7,907 bases of DNA from an uncultured Granulosicoccaceae bacterium (GTDB lineage Bacteria; Pseudomonadota; Gammaproteobacteria; CALCKW01): the NCBI GenBank assembly GCA_937941555.1, contig CALDHJ010000512.1, positions 1-7,907 of the forward strand, written 5' to 3'. The position numbers were made by a program, and so were the translations under genes. Under the pieces are notes generated by a model, which saw only the letters and a program-made list of their open reading frames with translations, was not told the DNA's origin and did no database searches. Below, piece after piece: positions 1-5,143 of this stretch. The number at the start of each line of letters is the position of its first letter. Position 1 is the first letter of the stretch.

Positions 1-1854
1 CTCGCTGCGGTCGCCGCGCCAGTGCATGTTCGGGTGGCGGATGACATCGGCGAGAGGCTGTGTGCGCATCGCGCTCTTCATGGCGTGGTGAAGCGCCGAG
101 TTGTCGCCGTCGGGCTGTCCGAGATCCCAGGCCAGACGGTCGGTGCGTCCGTCGACGTGGCAGGTGGCACACGAGAGGTGACCGTGGCCCGAGCCACGAT
201 GGGTGTCATAGAGATGTGGTCGCCCGGCGCTGACAGACTGCGGCGTCGGGTCGAGAAACGCGGTCGTGCTGCGCACGGCAAAGGGTGACAGCGTGAACTC
301 TGAAATCGTGCCGTCGAATCGGTTCAGCGTGTAGCCACGGTTGCTGCCGGCGTTGAGCGCGAGGCCGGTTGGCCCGGCACCGACCTCGATCCGCCCGGTA
401 CGCTGGCCGTCGGCGCCGAGCGAGACGACGTTAGCCGAGCCCATACCGGCGACGTACAGCGCATTGCCATCGGGGTGCCACTTCACGGCGCGCGGGTCGC
501 CGACACTCTGCACCCGAACCGACTCCGCCGAACTGCTGCTGGTGTAATCGATATGCGGGTTCAGGTCGAAGCTCTGACTCGGCTGCCCCGGTGTAAACCG
601 GGAAAATTCAACCCGCGCGAACACCCCGTTGAGCACCGATTCGAATCGGCGCTGGTTGTCGCTGTCGGTGCCGACAACCATCACTTCGCCGGTAACCGGG
701 TTGGCATCCATCGCCATCAACACGGTCATCAAACCGGTCTGGTAGTTGGTGACACCCAGGGTGGACGTGTTGATTACCGCGACATCGCGATCGGGCAACC
801 GCCAGTTTGGCCCACGCCCGCTCAAGGCCGCGGCGGAGCCGGTCAGGAAATTTGCCCAGTCGCCGCCGTTGTCGTCGCGCCAACTGCCGTCCGCATTGGC
901 TTGCACGATCAGGCTGCTGAACCCCGGGTTACCGGCGCTGAGCGCGGGCGAAAACTGGCTGCCCTGGTTCGGCACCGGATTGGCGCCCCCGGCCGGCGAA
1001 TCTCCACGGCTGACGATATTCTCGCTGCCGGTGTCTGCACCGCTGGTGATCGGCCCCGATCGACCGCTGACGACGGTCGTGCCGCTGCCGCTGAAAAAGG
1101 ACGCCGCAAACAGCGTTTGCCCATCGGCACTCACGGCCAGCGCACGCGGCTCTTCGAAACCCGCGTCGATGCGCTGCAGTGCGGCGCCCGGATCGCTGAG
1201 TGAAAACACCTCGATTTCATTGCTGTCGGCAATGCTCACGAAGGCGCGGTTTCTCGGCTGCGAGAACACCACATCTGCGGGTTCGTTGCCGGTTGCGAGC
1301 GTGCGGGTCACAGCGCCGGTCTCGAGGTCCACGATGCTGATGCTGTCACTGAGCTGGTTGACTACCCAGGCTTCCGTGTTGTCGCGCGCACGCACGCTCA
1401 CAGGCTCAAGCCCGACCGGCACGCTCCAGCGCTGCGAGACACCCAGGGGGCTGACATCGAACACTTCGAGCCGGTGGCCGGCGGTGTTGACCGCGACGAG
1501 AGTCCGGCCGTCGGCGGTGAGGTCGAGCGGGTGGACGTGCGGGCTCTCGAAATTGACCGTACCGGCAAAGACACGTACGCGGTGTCCTTGCGGGGTCGCC
1601 GAGTCGACGGCGGGTGCCGTGGTGCAGGTCGCCATCAGATCGCGGTTGTCGATCAACTGCTGCAGGTCGCCGGTCGCGTGGTCGATGTCCATGAGCGACT
1701 CGAACAACACGCCACTGCACTCGGGCAGATTGTTGACGAAGCGGCCCGGCGGGATGGCGGCCTGTGCAACCGCGGACAACAGCGTCAACGCGGTCAGGGC
1801 GACTGTACCGAACACCCGGCCCCCTTTTAAACGTCTACACGAACCCTCGCCCAT
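1..1854 (-). CDS. Exported YVTN/lactonase-like beta-propeller protein with c-type haem domain (C-terminus cut by window edge)
   Basis: The frame is open for 618 codons from an ATG at 1854 to the window edge, with no stop. Residues 1-32 look like a Sec signal peptide: basic n-region RRLKGGR, hydrophobic core VALTALTLLSAV, AQA cleavage site. Residues about 110-134, 150-181, 190-218 and 233-251 show the ADG(R/Q)TL(V/F)A... and (I/V)(D/F)...TG pattern of beta-propeller blades. A Gly/Ser/Asp-rich insert follows (about 252-350), then more propeller-like strands (about 354-525, with WHPDGNALYVAG). A c-type haem motif, CATCH (C562, C565, H566), comes next, then HWRGDR at 611-616. M592, M596 and M610 are possible axial ligands. 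The protein is probably periplasmic or extracellular and haem-bearing; its substrate is unknown. C46 and C77 could form a disulfide. An in-frame GTG at 1815 is an alternative start, but it would remove the basic n-region. A GAGG lies 3 bases before the ATG, which is close for a ribosome site. The gene follows the flagellar terminator and is probably a separate unit. Confidence 0.85.
   Translation of the reverse strand, partial: MGEGSCRRLKGGRVFGTVALTALTLLSAVAQAAIPPGRFVNNLPECSGVLFESLMDIDHATGDLQQLIDNRDLMATCTTAPAVDSATPQGHRVRVFAGTVNFESPHVHPLDLTADGRTLVAVNTAGHRLEVFDVSPLGVSQRWSVPVGLEPVSVRARDNTEAWVVNQLSDSISIVDLETGAVTRTLATGNEPADVVFSQPRNRAFVSIADSNEIEVFSLSDPGAALQRIDAGFEEPRALAVSADGQTLFAASFFSGSGTTVVSGRSGPITSGADTGSENIVSRGDSPAGGANPVPNQGSQFSPALSAGNPGFSSLIVQANADGSWRDDNGGDWANFLTGSAAALSGRGPNWRLPDRDVAVINTSTLGVTNYQTGLMTVLMAMDANPVTGEVMVVGTDSDNQRRFESVLNGVFARVEFSRFTPGQPSQSFDLNPHIDYTSSSSAESVRVQSVGDPRAVKWHPDGNALYVAGMGSANVVSLGADGQRTGRIEVGAGPTGLALNAGSNRGYTLNRFDGTISEFTLSPFAVRSTTAFLDPTPQSVSAGRPHLYDTHRGSGHGHLSCATCHVDGRTDRLAWDLGQPDGDNSALHHAMKSAMRTQPLADVIRHPNMHWRGDRSE
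157..171 (-). other. c-type haem attachment motif CXXCH in the propeller protein
   Basis: The codons TGT GCC ACC TGC CAC encode C-A-T-C-H at residues 562-566. This is the canonical site for covalent haem attachment by the cytochrome c maturation system, which requires export across the inner membrane; the N-terminal signal peptide is consistent with that. It is the only CXXCH in the visible part of the protein. A further haem site could lie beyond the left edge. Confidence 0.8.
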
Positions 1855-1867
1855 AGGCCTCACCGTG

Positions 1868-1882
1868 ACACGCGCCGCGTGT
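1868..1882. repeat. 15-base near-perfect palindrome ahead of the propeller gene
   Basis: ACACGCG and its exact reverse complement CGCGTGT are separated by one base (C on the plus strand). The site lies 14-28 bases upstream of the ATG at 1854, between the terminator and the start codon. It could be an operator for a dimeric regulator, or an RNA hairpin next to the ribosome binding site. A chance match in GC-rich DNA is also possible. Confidence 0.4.
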
Positions 1883-1896
1883 GCGCGTTCGTCCAC

Positions 1897-1925
1897 AAAA
1901 AAAGCGCGGACATACCGCGCTTTTT
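1897..1925 (-). terminator. Intrinsic terminator after fliA (possibly bidirectional)
   Basis: A perfect 6-bp GC stem (GCGCGG 1904-1909 with CCGCGC 1915-1920) closes a 5-base loop. Seven A's lie on the left and five T's on the right. Read on the minus strand this gives A5, hairpin, T7, a classic Rho-independent terminator 34 bases past the fliA stop. The T-run on the plus strand means it could also stop transcription in the other direction, but there is no plus-strand gene here. It marks the end of the flagellar operon and separates it from the propeller gene. Confidence 0.9.
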
Positions 1926-1932
1926 GTCACAC

Positions 1933-1949
1933 CCCTGAAACACTCAGGG
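1933..1949 (-). other. Second hairpin between fliA stop and terminator
   Basis: CCCTGA (1933-1938) pairs perfectly with TCAGGG (1944-1949) around the 5-base loop AACAC. No T-run follows, so it is unlikely to terminate on its own. It may protect the 3' end of the mRNA or aid the terminator just downstream. Confidence 0.4.
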
Positions 1950-1958
1950 TTGGCGTGG

Positions 1959-2690
1959 TCAATCGCGACGGGTCCACTCTGCCAATCGAGCACGCAACCG
2001 TACCATGGCTTGACCGTGAATCTGACAGACCCGTGATTCGCTGACACCGAGGATTTCGCCAATCTCACGGAGATTCAGCTCGTCGTCGTAGTAGAGCGAC
2101 ATCACCAGGCTTTCTCGTTCCGGCAAGTTCTTGATCGTCTCCGCGAGGGCTTTCTTGAACGCACCGTCGACGAAAGATTCTTCGGGGCTGTCCACATCGG
2201 ACTGTGGCAAGGCGATGGTTTCCCCGGTGTTCTCATCGGGTTGATCAAAGCTGAACACCCGTGCCGAGGTCGATTCGCTGAGAATCTGGTGGTAATCGGA
2301 GAGCGAAATGCCCATGGATTCGGCCACTTCCGCATCCACCGCGTCAGTGCCTCTTTCCTGTTCGAGCTTGCGCAGCGCTTCGGCCGCTTCGCGAGATTTG
2401 CGGTGTACCGACCGCGGTGTCCAGTCCGAGCGGCGAATTTCGTCGAGCATGGCACCGCGGATACGGATGCCGGCATAGGTCTCGAAGCTCGCGCCCTGTT
2501 TCGGATCGTAGTGTTTCGCCGCCTCGATCAAGCCAATCATGCCAGCTTGAATAAGGTCTTCCGCCTGCACACTCGGTGGCAGGCGATTCATCATGTGAAA
2601 GGCGATGCGTTTGACCAGATTCGCGTTCTTCGTGACCAGGTCTTCATTGTCCAGACTTTTGATCTGGGTATACATTGCATGCGCATTCAT
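1959..2690 (-). CDS. fliA: Flagellar sigma factor sigma-28 (FliA)
   Basis: At 243 residues this matches the usual 235-255 of FliA. It directs RNA polymerase to late flagellar promoters (flagellin, motor and chemotaxis genes) and is normally held by the anti-sigma factor FlgM until the hook is complete. Region 2 spans about residues 20-90: NLVKRIAFHMMNRLP, then DLIQAGMIGLIEAAKHYDP and FETYAGIRIRGAMLDEIR. DWTPRSVHRKSRE (89-101) begins region 3. Region 4 (about 185-238) carries LPERESLVMSLYY and the helix-turn-helix LREIGEILGVSESRVCQIH. The start ATG overlaps the flhG stop (ATGA), with AGGG 10 bases upstream. A second in-frame ATG at 2675 (MYTQ) has no visible ribosome site. No che genes follow; an intrinsic terminator does. 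Confidence 0.97.
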   Translation of the reverse strand: MNAHAMYTQIKSLDNEDLVTKNANLVKRIAFHMMNRLPPSVQAEDLIQAGMIGLIEAAKHYDPKQGASFETYAGIRIRGAMLDEIRRSDWTPRSVHRKSREAAEALRKLEQERGTDAVDAEVAESMGISLSDYHQILSESTSARVFSFDQPDENTGETIALPQSDVDSPEESFVDGAFKKALAETIKNLPERESLVMSLYYDDELNLREIGEILGVSESRVCQIHGQAMVRLRARLAEWTRRD

Positions 2691-3580
2691 ACAGCATCAG
2701 CCCTATTGGCACTGTGGCGAACCAGCCGCTCGACAAAAAACTCCAGGTCGCCCCGGGGGTGTTGCGGCAGTGACAGTGCATCCATTTTTTTAGCCAGTTT
2801 TGCGATCGCCGTAGCGGCGCGACTCCGTGGAAATGCTTCGATGACGGGGCGCTGCTGACGCACGGCTTTTTCAAGCTGCGAGTCCTGCGGCACAACCGAC
2901 ACCAATTCCAACCGCACGGACAGAAAACGATCAGCCACCCGTTGCAGTCGGTGGAACACCTCGCGACCCTGTTGCACGGTGTCCACCCGATTGGCTACAA
3001 CCAAGAAGTGTTCCAAGCCGTGCTCGCGGTTGAGCACCTTCATCGTCGCGTAGGCGTCCGTGATCGATGCCGGGTCATCGCACACCATGACCAACACGTG
3101 TCGCGATGCCGCACAGAGCTGCCCGACGGACTCGCCCACGCCAGCGGCGGTGTCGATTACCATCACGTCAAGGTTTTGCGTGAGATCACTGAAAGCCCGG
3201 ATCAGGCCAGCGTTTTCCGCTGTGCCCAGTTGAGACATCAAGCGATTGCCCGAGGCCGACGGCACGACTTGCAGTCCGGCCGGGCCCGGGGTCAGCACCT
3301 CGGCGAGCTGGCGCTCACCGCGCAGCACGTGCCCGAGGTTGTAGCGCGGCTGCAGATTCAGCAGCACGTCGACGTTGGCGAGGCCGAGATCGGCATCCAC
3401 CAGCAAGGTCTTGCGCCCGCCCTTGGCGAGCGCCACGGCAAGGTTTGCCGCGAGATTCGTTTTACCAATGCCACCCTTGCCGCCGGTCACAGCAATCACC
3501 TTGACCGGACGATCGAGCGATACGGGCTTGTCCTCAGGGTCACCGGACCAACCGCCAAGCTCCATGCCGAATGCCTTCAC
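2687..3580 (-). CDS. flhG: MinD-like ATPase, flagellar number regulator FlhG/FleN
   Basis: A 297-residue SIMIBI-class ATPase that restrains flagellar number in polar flagellates. It partners FlhF and, in Pseudomonas, antagonises the master regulator FleQ. The deviant Walker A motif KGGIGKT is at residues 35-41, VDADLGLANVDVLL at 61-74, and the switch II-like VIDTAAGVG at 141-149. CDDPASITDAYA (168-179) and the ending HPRGDLEFFVERLV are typical of FleN. The start is taken at GTG 3580 because it overlaps the flhF stop as GTGA, has a GGGGTGG ribosome site, and gives MKAFGMELGG, similar to my recollection of Pseudomonas FleN. ATG 3565 (292 residues, GAAGG 8 bases upstream) is a real alternative. 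A longer reading to ATG 3661 would extend deep into flhF and is unlikely. I see no N-terminal DQAxxLR motif, which in some FlhG proteins stimulates FlhF. Confidence 0.95.
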   Translation of the reverse strand: MKAFGMELGGWSGDPEDKPVSLDRPVKVIAVTGGKGGIGKTNLAANLAVALAKGGRKTLLVDADLGLANVDVLLNLQPRYNLGHVLRGERQLAEVLTPGPAGLQVVPSASGNRLMSQLGTAENAGLIRAFSDLTQNLDVMVIDTAAGVGESVGQLCAASRHVLVMVCDDPASITDAYATMKVLNREHGLEHFLVVANRVDTVQQGREVFHRLQRVADRFLSVRLELVSVVPQDSQLEKAVRQQRPVIEAFPRSRAATAIAKLAKKMDALSLPQHPRGDLEFFVERLVRHSANRADAV

Positions 3581-5082
3581 AGCGCCACCCCGAATCGCGC
3601 AGCCAGGGCGGGTTCGGAGAGCGAACTTGCCGCATTGCGTGCCGCCGGTGCGTTCTCGCACAGCGCTATCAGCATGTCGGCGTCCGGCACAGTGATGTCG
3701 TCCGGGATGCGCGCACCGGTGCTCATGGCCGCAATCGGCAACTGATGCTCGATCACCGTCGACAACACGCCGCCGAAACTCGTTGCTTCGTCGGTCTTGC
3801 CGAGGATTGCTGCGACCGGAAGCGTCCGCCCGAGAGCGCCGAGCAAAGCAAGGCTGTCCCCTGCCGATGCATTGGCGGCGAGCACAATGAAATTCTGCAT
3901 CGCAAAGTCGCCCTGCTCACAGACGTCTGCGAGCGCCAATGCGATCTGACGATTGCGATCACCGTTACCGGTGTCGATCAGGACGCGCGCGTGCTGCGCG
4001 CGCAAGGCGCCGAGCAGCGGTCCGAGCTCAGCAAGATCGGTCACGCTGTGTACCGGCACACCGAGCACACTGGCAAACGCATTGAGTGTCGCCGTGCCGC
4101 CCACGCGTTCGGTGTCGGTGCTGACAAGCGCGACCGACTCCGGACCATCGCGAAGGGCGTATTGAGCCGCGAGCTTGACCACAGTGCTGGTCTTGCCCGA
4201 GCCCGAGGCGCCAAATACGGCCGACACGCCAGCGTCGGCCATCGGGTTGGTGTCCGCCGGGAGCAAACGGGCCGCGAGCCAATGGCGCGCGAGCTGCCAG
4301 TTGGTATCGGGGTCTGCTTGCAGTGACAGGGCTGCACAAAGGCGTTGTGACAACCCGGCGTCAAAGTCGAGTGCGTGCAGGTCGCGCAACAAGGCCACGC
4401 TAGCCGGGCTGCGCTCGACCTGTGCCTGCCAACCCATGATCGCGAGCTGCTGATCCATGACCTGTCGCAAGCGTTTGAGTTCGGCGGCGACATCAACCGA
4501 TGCACGGTGTCCGCTGAGGGTCGCCGACCGCGTTGGAGCGGGCTCTGGCGTTGGCTCGATCGCAACGGGTGTCGAAGTCTCGGCCACTGTGTTCTCGGCC
4601 GTTGTTGCCTCGTTTGTCTTGCTGACCTCGGCTGCACGCGGCTCCGGCGCTGCAGCTCTGGCTGCGGCCAGACGCGCTTCGAAGCTGTCGGCGTCGGACA
4701 CCGCTTCGGGCACGGCCTGCGGCTCGCGGGTGTTGCCGGTGAGCGCTCGGCTGGCGGCCTTGGCCGATTCCAGCAATTGCTGGGCGCGCACCACTGTGCG
4801 GCTCGCTTCCTGTTCGTCTTCAGATGTGGCAGCGGCCACTTCCTCTTCGAGCTCCGCGACGGTACCGCGGCGGGCTGGACGCGGCGTCCGCGCGGGTCGG
4901 GCTGCGGGTCGCGAGCTGGCCTGGGCAGCGGCGGGTTCATCGTCAACATCAATGGCAGACACCACTTCGATGCCACCGGCGACCGGGCGCTTGCTCAGAA
5001 TCACCGCATCAGGCCCGTGGGTGTCCCGGATGATCTGCATTGCAGCGCGCATGTCGGCTGCCACGGTTCGCTTGATCTTCAT
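3577..5082 (-). CDS. flhF: Flagellar SRP-family GTPase FlhF
   Basis: A 501-residue GTPase that marks the cell pole and recruits early flagellar parts such as FliF; FlhG counteracts it. The N-terminal B-like domain (1-45) begins MKIKRTVAADMRAAMQIIRD and contains GPDAVILSKR, as is usual for the family. Residues about 46-195 are an Ala/Pro/Glu/Arg-rich low-complexity linker. The N domain is about 196-285 and the G domain follows. G1 is GASGSGKT (291-298). STDTERVGG (321-329) replaces the usual DTYRIGA. DTGNGD (370-375) sits where DTAG is expected. GKTDEA (428-433) replaces TKLDEA. STGARIPDDI (454-463) matches the usual closing GQxVPEDL. The ATG at 5082 is the first possible start, since an in-frame TGA lies four codons upstream. 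No good ribosome site precedes it. The stop overlaps the flhG GTG. Confidence 0.95.
   Translation of the reverse strand: MKIKRTVAADMRAAMQIIRDTHGPDAVILSKRPVAGGIEVVSAIDVDDEPAAAQASSRPAARPARTPRPARRGTVAELEEEVAAATSEDEQEASRTVVRAQQLLESAKAASRALTGNTREPQAVPEAVSDADSFEARLAAARAAAPEPRAAEVSKTNEATTAENTVAETSTPVAIEPTPEPAPTRSATLSGHRASVDVAAELKRLRQVMDQQLAIMGWQAQVERSPASVALLRDLHALDFDAGLSQRLCAALSLQADPDTNWQLARHWLAARLLPADTNPMADAGVSAVFGASGSGKTSTVVKLAAQYALRDGPESVALVSTDTERVGGTATLNAFASVLGVPVHSVTDLAELGPLLGALRAQHARVLIDTGNGDRNRQIALALADVCEQGDFAMQNFIVLAANASAGDSLALLGALGRTLPVAAILGKTDEATSFGGVLSTVIEHQLPIAAMSTGARIPDDITVPDADMLIALCENAPAARNAASSLSEPALAARFGVAL
3585..3591 (-). promoter_or_regulatory. Ribosome binding site for flhG
   Basis: GGGGTGG on the minus strand lies 4 bases before GTG 3580, inside the end of flhF. 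It supports the GTG over the upstream ATG at 3661. The competing site for ATG 3565 is GAAGG, 8 bases before that codon. Confidence 0.45.
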
Positions 5083-5143
5083 GCCGGGAAATCAACCAGT
5101 CAGGCCCGTACCGGGCGGTTCGCGTTTGTGATCGCCGGCGGGG
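5083..5143 (-). other. flhA-flhF intergenic gap with small hairpin
   Basis: This 61-base spacer is the only real gap inside the flagellar cluster. It contains a 5-bp inverted repeat, GCCCG TAC CGGGC (5104-5116), without a T-run, so it is not an intrinsic terminator. The bases just before the flhF ATG (minus strand TTGATTTCCCGGC) contain no recognisable Shine-Dalgarno sequence. I see no convincing promoter. Confidence 0.4.

Noticed and set aside
475..1203. A 242-codon plus-strand open frame
   Set aside because: It is a His/Arg/Gly-rich shadow of the propeller gene with no motif or ribosome site that I can see.
1955..1990. A TTGACC sequence near the fliA stop as a possible -35 element
   Set aside because: No acceptable -10 element lies 16-18 bases downstream, and any transcript would pass straight into the terminator.
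746..2044. A 432-codon plus-strand open frame
   Set aside because: It lies opposite the 618-codon minus frame with signal peptide, propeller and haem motifs, and crosses the terminator into fliA. Its product shows no recognisable domain; long antisense frames are common in GC-rich coding DNA.
3581..3661. A 27-residue N-terminal extension of FlhG to ATG 3661
   Set aside because: It would overlap flhF by 85 bases and adds no family-like sequence. The GTG at 3580 has a ribosome site and the same 4-base overlap type as its neighbours.
4041..4976. A 311-codon minus-strand frame overlapping flhF in another frame
   Set aside because: It is an Arg/Pro/Ser-rich out-of-frame translation of flhF. The flhF frame has clear GTPase motifs.
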